This document shows, in pieces, positions 33,550-42,673 of a DNA stretch of 64,000 bases (the stretch's first letter is position 1; each line of letters begins with the position of its first letter). Source of the DNA: Hyphomonas polymorpha PS728 (GTDB taxonomy: Bacteria; Pseudomonadota; Alphaproteobacteria; Caulobacterales; Hyphomonadaceae); the NCBI RefSeq assembly GCF_000685315.1, contig NZ_ARYM01000001.1, positions 186,001 to 250,000 on the forward strand, given 5' to 3'. Under the pieces are notes generated by a model. It was given only the letters and a program-made list of their open reading frames with translations. It had not been told where the DNA came from and searched no databases. The position numbers and the translations under genes are program-made.

Positions 33550-34200
33550 ATGTCTGCGTCTTCGGAAAAATCTTCGGAAACAGCGGCCGCCGGGCGCGCA
33601 GGCCGCGCCGCGCAGCGCCGTGAGGCGTTTCTGGATGCCGCGCGGGATGTGTTCCTGGAGCAGGGGTATGAAGCCGCCAGCATGGCCGAGATCGTTGCCC
33701 GCGCCGGCGGGTCGCTCTCCACGCTCTATGCCCAGTTCGGAGACAAGGAGGGGCTGTTCCTCGCCGTTGTCACCCGCCGCGTGAAGGAGCTTTCCGGCGC
33801 CCTGCAGCTGGAACTCTCCGCCCACGCCCCGGCCGAGGAAGGCCTGCGCCGCATTGGCCAGAACTTCGTGGCCCATCTGCTGACGCCCACCGGCATCGGT
33901 CTCTACCGCGTCATCCTCGGCCTCGCGCCAAAGTTTCCGGATCTCTCCCGCCAGTTCTACGAGAAAGGCCTCAGCGAAGTGCGCGCCGCCGTCGCCGCCT
34001 ATCTGATAGACCGGGAAGCAGCCTGCGAACTCAAACTGCGCGACCCCCACCGCGCCGCCCACTTCTTCCTCGAAATGGTTCGCGGCACCCTGGCTCACCG
34101 CGCCCTGCTGATCCCCGGATATTTTCCGGATGCAGATGAAATCCGCGAGGTGGTAGACGACGCCGTCAGCCTCTTCCTGGACGGCCTGCGCCACCGTTGA
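33550..34200 (+). CDS. TetR-family repressor of the efflux operon
   Basis: About 216 residues. The N-terminal helix-turn-helix (REAFLDAARDVFLEQGYEAA then VARAGGSLSTLYAQFGDKEG) is a clear TetR DNA-binding domain; the remainder is a ligand-binding helical domain. Its position divergent from the efflux pair, with a double operator in between, strongly suggests auto- and efflux-operon repression. Start chosen at the ATG at 33550; 33493 is in frame but would cover the second operator. The 3' end overlaps the convergent ankyrin gene by 35 bases. Confidence 0.88.
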   Translation: MSASSEKSSETAAAGRAGRAAQRREAFLDAARDVFLEQGYEAASMAEIVARAGGSLSTLYAQFGDKEGLFLAVVTRRVKELSGALQLELSAHAPAEEGLRRIGQNFVAHLLTPTGIGLYRVILGLAPKFPDLSRQFYEKGLSEVRAAVAAYLIDREAACELKLRDPHRAAHFFLEMVRGTLAHRALLIPGYFPDADEIREVVDDAVSLFLDGLRHR

Positions 34201-35992
34201 GCAGGGCTGGGTTGCGATCCAGATACCAGTTGAGGTCATTGCCTTGCGTATCCCGCGCAGCCGTATCGGCGCCCGCTTCGATCAATAGCTGGATCAGGTC
34301 TTCGCCGGCATTCTCCGCCGCATACATCAGGGCGGAGCGCCGATCGCGCTCAAGCCGGCCACAACCGGTTGTGGGATTCCCCGCCCCGCGGCTGTCGGTG
34401 CGGGCATTCACATCGGCGCCCGCCGCAATCAGAAGACGCGCCGCCTCAATATTCCCGGTCTGGGCCGCATACATCAGCGCCGTCTTGCCGAAATAATTCG
34501 TAGGCGTATTGGCATCGATCCCAGCGCTGAGCACAATTTCCAGCACTTCCGGGCGGCTAACGGCTGCGGGCAGAATACCGCCGGCAAAGCGGACAGCCTC
34601 ACGTCTATCGCCCGCCCGCTGTACATATGCCCAGCTCTCCAGAAACACCGGCTCGATCCGGCTGGCGGAAAGGCCGGCATGGATCGCGGCAGCAATGGCC
34701 GTCCGGGGCGCCGCGCGGTTCTGAGGAGAAGGCGGCAGGCTGAGCAGGCCGGGCGCGGTCAGGGCAGCGTCTGCCAGCGCCGCCGCGCCCGCGTCCAATT
34801 CCAACACCAGCGGAGGCTCGCCCTCGATTGCAAGAGAGGCCAGTGGGGCGTCACTGCTGCGGGCATAGAACACCCTGTCCATCAATGCCCGCCAGGCGCG
34901 CAGGGCTGCGTCTTCTGCCGCCTCGGGTGTCATGTCAAAACGCGCAGCATAATGCTCCGCCATCTGAGCGAGAAAGTCCGGCTCGCCGTGTTTCAGGCGT
35001 TGATACACTGCCCAGCCTTCCGGATCGCTTGCGCCCCAGTTCAGTGCGCGAAGCAGGCGCGCCGTGTCATCGGACGGAAGATCGTCCCTCGGTATTTCCA
35101 GAGGCTGCGCCGATGCCTGGGGGCGATGGAAAATGTCGGCCAGCAACCGGCGCGGATCAACTCCGGTCCACCCCATCGTGCCATAGCACATCAGGTTTTC
35201 GCCCGGCCCGCCATACATGGTCTGCAGCGCCTGAAGAAACGGGAAGGTGGCCGCAATCGCTTCCAGCTCGTCCTTTGGCGGACGAACCCTGATCTCGCAA
35301 ACCGGCCCGGCATTCTCCGCAGGCCACACACGGCGCAGCGTTTCAATCTCCATGTCCGCCACGCGCGGGCGGTAGGTCTCCGGCGAAGCCGTGTAAAGCG
35401 CGCCGTCTTTCAGGAAGAGGCGCGCCTGAGCTACAATGCCAAACTCCGCCGTCGGCCCGCCCAGCGCCGCGTCGGCCAGATCGATCCAGCCCTGCTTGCT
35501 GCTGCTGATAGGGGCGCGGGCCTCATAGGCCTTTACCACGGCATCGAACGCCGCTTCATCCTCGAACACATAGAGCGCCGCGCCCAGATACCGCCAGCCG
35601 ATATCCCGGCCGACCACCAGCAGCACCTCATTCTCGCCGTCCCCGTCAAGATCGTGGCGCACGGCCTGCTGAAAGGTCGAGAGGCCATCCTTGCGGCCTG
35701 TATAGTCCGTATCCGGAAATCTGAAGGCGGCGTCCTGCGGCATTCCGCGCAGGTCTATCGCCGCGGCGTCCATCTCGCCGGGGCTGCGGAACTGGTTTTC
35801 CCAGGCGGCGGCATAAGGCGCGCAGAGTTCGGGGGCATCATTGCGGACAAGCTGCGGCGTGAAAGGGGGAATCTCCCGGCCCGGCCTGCTGAGATCGGCG
35901 GCGGCGATACTGGTAAGTGCCGCAGGCGGATGCGCGCACGCCGCCAGCACTATCCCGGCCGCGCCCAGAAGCCACGCACTTCCTCTGGCCAT
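34166..35992 (-). CDS. ankyrin-repeat lipoprotein
   Basis: About 608 residues. The signal peptide ends in LAACAH, a lipobox. A calcium-loop-like segment HDLDGDGENEVLLVVGRD (residues ~110-127) resembles FG-GAP/VCBS repeats. The C-terminus carries two ankyrin repeats (GKTALMYAAQTGNIEAARLL with ADVNARTD, and RSALMYAAENAGEDLIQLL with ADTAARD). Between them lies a long region I do not recognise. It is probably a periplasmic or outer-membrane-attached binding protein. GGAGGAC precedes the ATG at 35992; an ATG further upstream (36046) would put the lipobox too far from the start. Confidence 0.72.
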   Translation of the reverse strand: MARGSAWLLGAAGIVLAACAHPPAALTSIAAADLSRPGREIPPFTPQLVRNDAPELCAPYAAAWENQFRSPGEMDAAAIDLRGMPQDAAFRFPDTDYTGRKDGLSTFQQAVRHDLDGDGENEVLLVVGRDIGWRYLGAALYVFEDEAAFDAVVKAYEARAPISSSKQGWIDLADAALGGPTAEFGIVAQARLFLKDGALYTASPETYRPRVADMEIETLRRVWPAENAGPVCEIRVRPPKDELEAIAATFPFLQALQTMYGGPGENLMCYGTMGWTGVDPRRLLADIFHRPQASAQPLEIPRDDLPSDDTARLLRALNWGASDPEGWAVYQRLKHGEPDFLAQMAEHYAARFDMTPEAAEDAALRAWRALMDRVFYARSSDAPLASLAIEGEPPLVLELDAGAAALADAALTAPGLLSLPPSPQNRAAPRTAIAAAIHAGLSASRIEPVFLESWAYVQRAGDRREAVRFAGGILPAAVSRPEVLEIVLSAGIDANTPTNYFGKTALMYAAQTGNIEAARLLIAAGADVNARTDSRGAGNPTTGCGRLERDRRSALMYAAENAGEDLIQLLIEAGADTAARDTQGNDLNWYLDRNPALLNGGAGRPGRG

Positions 35993-36092
35993 GCCCCAGT
36001 CCTCCGCTTGCTGATCCCAGCACCTAAACGGAGAATATGGCATCAATCCAGAATGGATCGTTTATCTGCGAGGCAAAATCGCGGCGACCGGC

Positions 36093-37244
36093 TCAAACCG
36101 GGCGTTTTTCGTCGCCTTCGCCGCCCCAGAAGCGTTTGATCTTGCCGAGAAAGCCTTCGCTTTCCGGATGGCAGTCAGCGCCGGAACAGTCACAGAACTG
36201 GCGCAGCAATTCCTTCTGGCGGCTGGTCAGGTTCTGCGGGGTCTCCACGAACATCTCGACATAGAGATCGCCGGTCTGCCCATTGGCGCGTACGCTCGGC
36301 ATGCCCTTGCCGCGCAGGCGCAGCTTGCGGCCGGTCTGCGCACCTTCGGGGATGGCCACGCGGGCACGGCCGCCATCGATGGTCGGAATGTCGATCTCGC
36401 CGCCCAGCGCCGCCGTCGTCATCGGCACCGGCGCACGGCAATAGAGGTTGGGCCCGTCGCGTTCGAAGATGTCGTGTTCGACCACTTCGACGAAGATATA
36501 GAGATCGCCCTTCGGCCCGCCGGCACTGCCCGGTTCGCCCTCGCCGGAAAGCCGGATGCGCATCCCGCTCTCAACGCCTGCGGGGATCTTCACCTGCAGC
36601 TTGCGTTCTTCCTTCACCTGGCCGGCGCCGCCACAGGTCTTGCACGGCTTGCGGATGATTTGGCCGCGCCCCTGACAGATATGGCAGGTGCGTTCCATGG
36701 TGAAAAAGCCCTGCTGGGCGCGCACGCGGCCATGGCCGCCGCAAGTCTCGCAGGTTTCGGGCTTGGTGCCGGGCGCGGCCCCCGTGCCTTCGCACGGGCG
36801 GCAGGTCACTGCCTGGGGCACATGGATGGTTTCGTCCTTGCCGTAGAAGGCTTCTTCCAGCGTGATTTCGAGGTCATAGCGCAGGTCTGCGCCGCGCTGC
36901 GGGCCGCTGCGGCGGCGGCTGGAGGCAAAGCCCCCGCCAAACACCTGGCTGAACAGATCCTGGAAGATATCCTCGGGGTTGCCGCCCTGGCCAAACGGGT
37001 TGCCGCCCATTCCGCCATTCTCGAAGGCACCATGGCCATAACGGTCATAGGCGGCCCGTTTCTGCGGATCGGAGAGCACGGCATAGGCCTCTCCCACTTC
37101 CTTGAACTTCTCTTCCGCTGTGGCATCGCCCGGATTCTGGTCGGGGTGATACTTCATTGCCAGCTTGCGATAGGCTGATTTCAGCGCCTTCTCGTCGACG
37201 CCGCGGTCAACGCCGAGCACTTCATAATAGTCGCGCTTGTTCAT
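36093..37244 (-). CDS. dnaJ: chaperone DnaJ
   Basis: About 383 residues, type I DnaJ. J-domain with HPD ([15 protein letters not shown]), a glycine/phenylalanine-rich linker, four CxxCxGxG repeats ([32 protein letters not shown]) and the C-terminal substrate-binding domain. It stimulates DnaK ATPase and holds unfolded proteins. dnaK is not in the window. The LpoA-like gene ends 99 bases upstream. Confidence 0.96.
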   Translation of the reverse strand: MNKRDYYEVLGVDRGVDEKALKSAYRKLAMKYHPDQNPGDATAEEKFKEVGEAYAVLSDPQKRAAYDRYGHGAFENGGMGGNPFGQGGNPEDIFQDLFSQVFGGGFASSRRRSGPQRGADLRYDLEITLEEAFYGKDETIHVPQAVTCRPCEGTGAAPGTKPETCETCGGHGRVRAQQGFFTMERTCHICQGRGQIIRKPCKTCGGAGQVKEERKLQVKIPAGVESGMRIRLSGEGEPGSAGGPKGDLYIFVEVVEHDIFERDGPNLYCRAPVPMTTAALGGEIDIPTIDGGRARVAIPEGAQTGRKLRLRGKGMPSVRANGQTGDLYVEMFVETPQNLTSRQKELLRQFCDCSGADCHPESEGFLGKIKRFWGGEGDEKRPV

Positions 37245-37298
37245 ATCTTCGTCGCTGCCTGAACTCTGGTCCGCCCTGTGCGGGTCATTTGGGGCGCC

Positions 37299-37323
37299 CT
37301 CCGGCCCCCCGCAAGGGCCGGAG
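37299..37323. terminator. hairpin between the LpoA-like gene and dnaJ
   Basis: CTCCGGCCC and GGGCCGGAG form a perfect 9-bp stem with a seven-base loop. It has no T-run on the minus strand, so it may be a weak terminator of the upstream gene or part of the dnaJ leader. Confidence 0.4.
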
Positions 37324-37343
37324 TCAGGCGCAAGTCAGGCCAA

Positions 37344-38645
37344 TTAGCTACCACCCGGCGGGAATTGGGTAATACCTTTCTCCACGACAGACGCGCCGCC
37401 GCCGCCGATCTGCTTCACGGCCAGCCCGCGCTGGGCGGTCCCGTCGAGGCGATAGCGGAAGAGGCCGTTCACCCCCATGAAGCCGTTGGGATCGGTCACG
37501 CCGGAATGCTGGATCGCCCCGGTGGCCGACAGATTTACCGCCATCGCGGCGGCGTCATAGGCGGCTGCCGCCAGGTCGGTCGGCGCGCGGCCATAGATCC
37601 GGCGATAGGTGTCCTTGAAGGTCGTCATATTGTCCGGGTCAGGCGAGGCAAAGATGCCGCCTTCCAGCGTCGGTTCGCGCCAGACAGAGCTGTCGTCCCA
37701 GTTGCTCGTGCCCATCAGGCGCACGCGTTTCAGGTCCACGCCATTATAAGGCAGCAGCGGCGCCACCGCGAGCAGGCGGGTGCCGCGCTCGGGGATCATC
37801 ACGCCCACGCGCTGGTTGGAGCCTGCATATTCGGCCTTCACCACGCTGGCGATCTGGCGTGCCTGGTCTCCAGCCCCAGAATCGGCCGGGTAGAACGCGC
37901 TGGAGGCCACCCGCCAGCCATTTCTGGCCGCTTCGGCGCGCATCGCTGCCTCCACCTGCCGGCCATACGGGCTGTCAGGCCCGAGATACACAAAGGTGCG
38001 CGTGCCCCGGCTGGCGGCATAGCCCATCACGCGGATCACTTCCTCTTCCGGCATCACCGAGGCCAGATACGCCCCGCCACCGGCAGCGGTCGGATCGTTG
38101 GAGAAGGCCACCACGGGAATGGATTTGCGGTTGGCCGCCTGTTTCACGCCGCCCACATTGGCGGCAAACAGGGGCCCCAGAATAATGTCTGCGCCTTCCT
38201 TGATGGCTTCATCGGCGCGCGCTTCAGCGGTTGAGGCGCGGCCTGCCGTGTCCATCGGCATGATCAGGAAGTCGGTCCCGGCCAGTTCGAACAGCGCGAG
38301 TTCAACCCCCGCCAGCATGCTTTCGGCTTCCGAGCGCACATTGGCGCTGGGATGGGTAAAGGGCAGCAGCACAGCGGCGCGTTTAACATCCTTGCCGCGC
38401 ATGAAATCCGGTGTCAGGCCGCCATCATCCCGGAAATAGGGCTCGTCCACCTGGCTGGTGTCAAACGTCTCACCGGGCTTTGGCTGCACGGGCTCTCCGG
38501 TCACCGGATCGACGCGCGGCTGGCCTGTCCCGATGGAGACCGGCGGGCGCGCCGGCGCCGAGGCGCAGGCTGTCGCCAGAAGCAGCGAGGCCAGCACAAG
38601 GCTTGGCGCCCGGAGTTTCCTGAGTAAGGGTGGCAACAATGTCAT
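37344..38645 (-). CDS. penicillin-binding-protein activator, LpoA-like lipoprotein
   Basis: About 433 residues. A lipobox (LLLATACASAP) at about residue 27 is followed by a periplasmic-binding-protein fold (KRAAVLLPFTHPSANVRSEA, GADIILGPLFAANVGGVKQAANR). The position divergent to rsmI and yraN matches the E. coli rsmI-lpoA arrangement, where outer-membrane LpoA stimulates the synthase PBP1A. Its start overlaps that of rsmI by seven bases on the opposite strand. A class A PBP lies two kilobases away. It could instead be a general amino-acid-binding-like lipoprotein. Confidence 0.78.
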   Translation of the reverse strand: MTLLPPLLRKLRAPSLVLASLLLATACASAPARPPVSIGTGQPRVDPVTGEPVQPKPGETFDTSQVDEPYFRDDGGLTPDFMRGKDVKRAAVLLPFTHPSANVRSEAESMLAGVELALFELAGTDFLIMPMDTAGRASTAEARADEAIKEGADIILGPLFAANVGGVKQAANRKSIPVVAFSNDPTAAGGGAYLASVMPEEEVIRVMGYAASRGTRTFVYLGPDSPYGRQVEAAMRAEAARNGWRVASSAFYPADSGAGDQARQIASVVKAEYAGSNQRVGVMIPERGTRLLAVAPLLPYNGVDLKRVRLMGTSNWDDSSVWREPTLEGGIFASPDPDNMTTFKDTYRRIYGRAPTDLAAAAYDAAAMAVNLSATGAIQHSGVTDPNGFMGVNGLFRYRLDGTAQRGLAVKQIGGGGASVVEKGITQFPPGGS

Positions 38646-39568
38646 CTTCCGATCCTTCCGACGCCAGTTCGATTCCAGCCGAGGGCGACTCTATGAGCGC
38701 CGCCGGTGCCGGGCAACAGCCCGTTGCCGTTTCTCCGGGCCTGTATGTTGTTTCCACCCCCATCGGCAACCTCCGGGACATCACCCTGCGCGCGCTGGAC
38801 ATCCTGTCCGCCGCTGATGAGGTTCTGGCCGAAGACACCCGCGTGGCGGCAAAACTTATGTCCGCCTACGGGATTAAAGCCCGTCTCAGCCCGTACCATG
38901 ACCATAATGGGGCCGAACGGAGACCGCAGATCCTCGCTCGCCTGGCGGCGGGCGGCCGCATCGCGCTGATCTCGGACGCCGGTACGCCGCTGGTGTCCGA
39001 TCCCGGCTGGAAGCTGGTGCATGACGCGCTGGAGGCGGGCCACAAGGTCCATCCCGTGCCCGGCGCTTCGGCCCTGCTGGCGGGGCTCGTCGCGTCTGGT
39101 CTGCCGAGTGACCGGTTCATGTTTGCCGGTTTCCTGCCGCCCAAATCCGGGGCCCGCAAAGCCGCCCTCGACTCGCTCAAACACGTTCCCGCGACGCTCG
39201 TCTTCTATGAAAGCGGCCCGCGCCTTTCCGAAAGCCTGGCAGACCTTGCCAGCGTTCTGGGCGGCGCGCGCCAGGCTGCCGTCACCCGCGAGCTCACCAA
39301 GATGTTCGAGGAAACCCGGCGCGGCACGCTGGAAAGCCTCGCCCGCCATTATGAAGAAGCCGGGCCCCCGCGCGGCGAGATTGTCGTTCTCGCCGGCCCG
39401 CCGGAGGAAAAATCCGCCACCGCCGCTGATCTCGACTCCGCCCTGCGCGACGCCCTGAAAACCATGCCCACCAAGGAAGCCGCCAGCAGCGTCTCGGAGG
39501 CGCTCGGCCTGCCGCGCCGCGAGGTCTATCAGCGCGCCCTGCAGATCAAATCGGAAGATGCCGGCTAA
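38639..39568 (+). CDS. rsmI: 16S rRNA 2'-O-methyltransferase RsmI
   Basis: About 309 residues. The tetrapyrrole-methylase-like fold shows [31 protein letters not shown], and [19 protein letters not shown], the three signature blocks of RsmI, which methylates C1402 of 16S rRNA. ATG at 38639 with AAGGGTGG upstream; a GTG three codons earlier (38630) is also in frame. It overlaps yraN by 11 bases. Confidence 0.92.
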   Translation: MSSSDPSDASSIPAEGDSMSAAGAGQQPVAVSPGLYVVSTPIGNLRDITLRALDILSAADEVLAEDTRVAAKLMSAYGIKARLSPYHDHNGAERRPQILARLAAGGRIALISDAGTPLVSDPGWKLVHDALEAGHKVHPVPGASALLAGLVASGLPSDRFMFAGFLPPKSGARKAALDSLKHVPATLVFYESGPRLSESLADLASVLGGARQAAVTRELTKMFEETRRGTLESLARHYEEAGPPRGEIVVLAGPPEEKSATAADLDSALRDALKTMPTKEAASSVSEALGLPRREVYQRALQIKSEDAG

Positions 39569-39926
39569 GCGCCAGATCGCCGAGGCCCGCGGGCGGCAGG
39601 CAGAGCGCCGCGCCGCCCTCTGGCTGCGCCTCAAGGGCTATTCCATCCTGGCGTCGCGGGTGAAGCTTCCGGTGGGAGAGATTGATCTCATCGCCCGCAA
39701 GGGCCGGCTGATTGCCTTTGTCGAGGTGAAGGCCCGCGCCCGCAGGGACGATGCCCTCGGCGCCGTCAGCGTCCAGTCCTGGCAGCGCATCGCCCGTGCC
39801 GCCGAGGCCTGGATGGGCCAGCGCCCGAAGTTCGCAGACTATGGCTGGCGTTACGACATCATCGCGCTGGCCCCCGGCCGCCTGCCGCATCATCTGAAGG
39901 ATGCCTGGCGCCCCGGTCTGGCTTAG
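39558..39926 (+). CDS. yraN: YraN family (UPF0102) nuclease-like protein
   Basis: About 122 residues. The core has [23 protein letters not shown] and [11 protein letters not shown], the restriction-endonuclease-like E-x-D/E-V-K pattern of UPF0102. The biological role is uncertain; the fold suggests a Holliday-junction-type nuclease ancestor. It starts inside rsmI, as in many proteobacteria. Confidence 0.85.
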   Translation: MPAKRQIAEARGRQAERRAALWLRLKGYSILASRVKLPVGEIDLIARKGRLIAFVEVKARARRDDALGAVSVQSWQRIARAAEAWMGQRPKFADYGWRYDIIALAPGRLPHHLKDAWRPGLA

Positions 39927-39934
39927 CCAGCGCC

Positions 39935-40393
39935 TCACTCTACCGCTGTCGGCGGGGTCTCCTGGATGCTCACCAGGTAGGCCAGCAGCACATCCATCCC
40001 GAGGTCTCCGAACACGAAGTCCGGCATGTCCTCATGGCCCACATGAATGCCCGCCCGGAAGTCTTCGGCCAGGTTTTCCGGCGAGTAGAGCGACAGCACA
40101 TAGCGTAGCGGCGGCGCGTCCGCCCTCAGGCTCGCATCCTGATCCAGCCCATGGCAGATCGCGCAATGGGTTTCGGCAATCGCCTTGCCGTCGGCAATCG
40201 AGGCTTCATCCATCGGAATGCCCAGCGCGTCGGCATCAAACAGGGGCCCCTCGGGCTCTGCCGGCGTTTCCAGCCCCACGCCGGGCGAGGGCACATGCGG
40301 CGGCTCGACCGGCTGGCGTTCACAGGCGGCGATTGTCATCAGCCCGGCGGCCAGCAGCAGGGCAGCCGGACGGAGAGGCAGGGAAGGGCGCAT
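39935..40393 (-). CDS. lipid-anchored cytochrome c
   Basis: About 152 residues. The signal peptide ends in a lipobox (MTIAACERQP) giving an outer- or inner-membrane-anchored lipoprotein. A single haem motif CAICH (in AETHCAICHGLDQD) and a probable axial methionine in HVGHEDMPDF are seen. It should transfer electrons in the periplasm; no partner oxidase is nearby. AAGGAG eight bases before the ATG supports the start at 40393. Confidence 0.82.
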   Translation of the reverse strand: MRPSLPLRPAALLLAAGLMTIAACERQPVEPPHVPSPGVGLETPAEPEGPLFDADALGIPMDEASIADGKAIAETHCAICHGLDQDASLRADAPPLRYVLSLYSPENLAEDFRAGIHVGHEDMPDFVFGDLGMDVLLAYLVSIQETPPTAVE

Positions 40394-40648
40394 CGGCGGG
40401 CTCCTTTTGCAGAAAGTTGGGGCAGGGCGGCGCAGGCCAGAATCGGCCATGGACCTTCCCTATACCACACATCCACCCTGCCACCGGCCTGCAGAAAGGC
40501 GAAACCCGTACTTTTCCCTAGCCGGAGGCGCCTGACGGCCTGTACTCTCCGTTCCGTTCCAGCTGGTGCCTTCACCCTGCCGTAATCTTCTATCAGTTAG
40601 GCTCCGGGTTTCAGGCACACTCCAGCATTCAGGCCGGGCCATTCACGC

Positions 40649-42658
40649 ATGACCGACAGCCATCAACCGCCCCGTATGCCGAGGGTCATTCGTGTCCCGG
40701 CGCAGGCGCTCTCGCCGCGCCGGCTGAGCCCGCTGCGCATTCTGCTGATCGCCATCGGCGCCATCGCTCTCTGCGGTGGCGCCTGGGGTCTGTGGAAATG
40801 GCAGAGCCTGCATTCGGGCATGCCCCGCCTGCCCGAAGTGTCCGAGCTGTGGCAGGCCCAGCGCGAGGCCGCCATTGAGTTCGTCGATGCGCAGGGCAAC
40901 ACGCTCGCCGTGCGCGGCCCCCGCTATGGCCGCGCCATTACGGTGGCAGAGCTGCCCAAACACGTCCCTCAGGCCTTCATCGCGGCTGAAGACAAGCGTT
41001 TCTACGAACATGACGGCGCAGATGAAGCCGCCATCGCCCGCGCCGCCATTTCCAATGCCGCTGCCGGCGAAACCGTTTCGGGCGCGTCTACGATCACCCA
41101 GCAGCTGGTGAAAAACCTCGTTCTCGACAGCCGCCAGACGATGCAGCGCAAGGCGCAGGAAATCACCCTCGCCCGCCAGCTCGAAAAGAAGATGTCGAAA
41201 GACGAGATCCTCTCGCTCTATCTCAACCGCATCTATTTCGGCGCCGGCCTTTACGGCATCGACGCCGCCTCCCGCTTCTATTTCGGCAAACCCCCGGCTG
41301 AGCTTCAGATCCACGAAGCCGCCCTGCTGGCTGCGCTGCCCAAGGCGCCATCCAAGCTCAATCTGCGCGACAATCTGGAAGGCGCCAAATCCCGCCAGCT
41401 TTATGTGCTGAAGGAAATGGAGAGCGAGCGCTACATCTCCCGTCAGGAAGCCGCCGCTGCCCGAGAAGCGCCGATCAACATCATTCCCGCCCCGCGCTAC
41501 GACCCCCAGCTCGGCTACGCGCTGGATATTGCCGCCGAGCGCCTGAAGACGCTCCTGCCGCGCGTGCCGGGGGATGCTGTCGTCCAGTTGACCATTGATC
41601 CCAAGGTCCAGCAGAAAACCCAGGCCCTGCTGTCGGACCGCATGGCCAAGGATGGCAAGGCCGTTTCCGCCAGCCAGGTCTCCGCCCTGATCCTTGACCG
41701 CACCGGCGCCGTCGTCGCCCTCACCGGCGGGGTGGACTATGCCGCCTCGCCCTTCAACCGCGTTACCCAGTCCAAGCGCCAGCCCGGTTCCAGCTTCAAG
41801 CCTTTCGTCTATGCCCTCGCGCTGGAAGACGGCTATTCGCCCTATGATGTGTTCAACGACCGGCCGATCTCCATCGGCAAATGGCAGCCGGTGAACTATA
41901 GCGGCGAATATCACGGGCCGATGACGCTGTCCGAAGCGCTCGCCCGTTCCACCAACACGGTGGCGGCAGAGCTTGGCAACGAAACCAATCCCGAGCGCGT
42001 CGCCGCCCTGGCCAAACGCTTCGGAATTGCCAGCGAGATGAAGCCTTACCCCTCAATCGCCCTTGGCAGCCAGGAAGTCAGCCTCTGGGAACTCGTGCGC
42101 GCCTATGGCGTGTTCCAGTCAGGCGGCTACCGGATGGAGCCCTATCTGATCGCCCGCGTCACGGACTCGCGCGGCCAGGTCTATTTCGAACATCCCGCCT
42201 CCGAGCGGGAACGTGTGTACCCGGAAGACCTTGCCGCCGAGATGAATGCCATGATGATGCGCGTCATCAGCGCTTCTTTCGGCACCGGCGGGCGCGCCCG
42301 CGTTCCGAACTGGACCGTCGCAGGCAAGACCGGCACCAGCCAGGAGTCCCGCGATGCCTGGTTTGTCGGCTTCACGGCGGCCTATGTCGGCGGCGTCTGG
42401 GTCGGCAATGATGATGACAGCCCCATGCGCCGCGTTACCGGCGGCGCCCTCCCGGCAGAGCTGTGGGCAGAGATCATGAAGGTCGCCCATGAGGGCAAGA
42501 AACCGGAAGCCCTCTTCGGGGCAAACCGCGCCGTGGTGCTTGATCCGGCGGCGGAACAGCGCATCACCTTCTATCGCGGCATGGCTCAGGCCTTCGCCGC
42601 CGCCTCAGGTTCGTCCCGCACTGCCAGCCGCGGCGGAAACGTTCAGCAGGCAGAATAG
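40649..42658 (+). CDS. class A penicillin-binding protein (PBP1A-like)
   Basis: About 669 residues. A cytoplasmic tail and one helix (residues ~28-48) precede the GT51 transglycosylase domain (AAEDKRFYEHDGAD, STITQQLVKNL). The transpeptidase has GSSFKPF (SxxK), RSTNTVAAEL (SxN) and AGKTGTSQ (KTG), all intact. It polymerises and crosslinks peptidoglycan. It stands alone on its strand; the LpoA-like gene is two kilobases upstream. Confidence 0.93.
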   Translation: MTDSHQPPRMPRVIRVPAQALSPRRLSPLRILLIAIGAIALCGGAWGLWKWQSLHSGMPRLPEVSELWQAQREAAIEFVDAQGNTLAVRGPRYGRAITVAELPKHVPQAFIAAEDKRFYEHDGADEAAIARAAISNAAAGETVSGASTITQQLVKNLVLDSRQTMQRKAQEITLARQLEKKMSKDEILSLYLNRIYFGAGLYGIDAASRFYFGKPPAELQIHEAALLAALPKAPSKLNLRDNLEGAKSRQLYVLKEMESERYISRQEAAAAREAPINIIPAPRYDPQLGYALDIAAERLKTLLPRVPGDAVVQLTIDPKVQQKTQALLSDRMAKDGKAVSASQVSALILDRTGAVVALTGGVDYAASPFNRVTQSKRQPGSSFKPFVYALALEDGYSPYDVFNDRPISIGKWQPVNYSGEYHGPMTLSEALARSTNTVAAELGNETNPERVAALAKRFGIASEMKPYPSIALGSQEVSLWELVRAYGVFQSGGYRMEPYLIARVTDSRGQVYFEHPASERERVYPEDLAAEMNAMMMRVISASFGTGGRARVPNWTVAGKTGTSQESRDAWFVGFTAAYVGGVWVGNDDDSPMRRVTGGALPAELWAEIMKVAHEGKKPEALFGANRAVVLDPAAEQRITFYRGMAQAFAAASGSSRTASRGGNVQQAE

Positions 42659-42673
42659 TCCGCCTGCGTCCGG

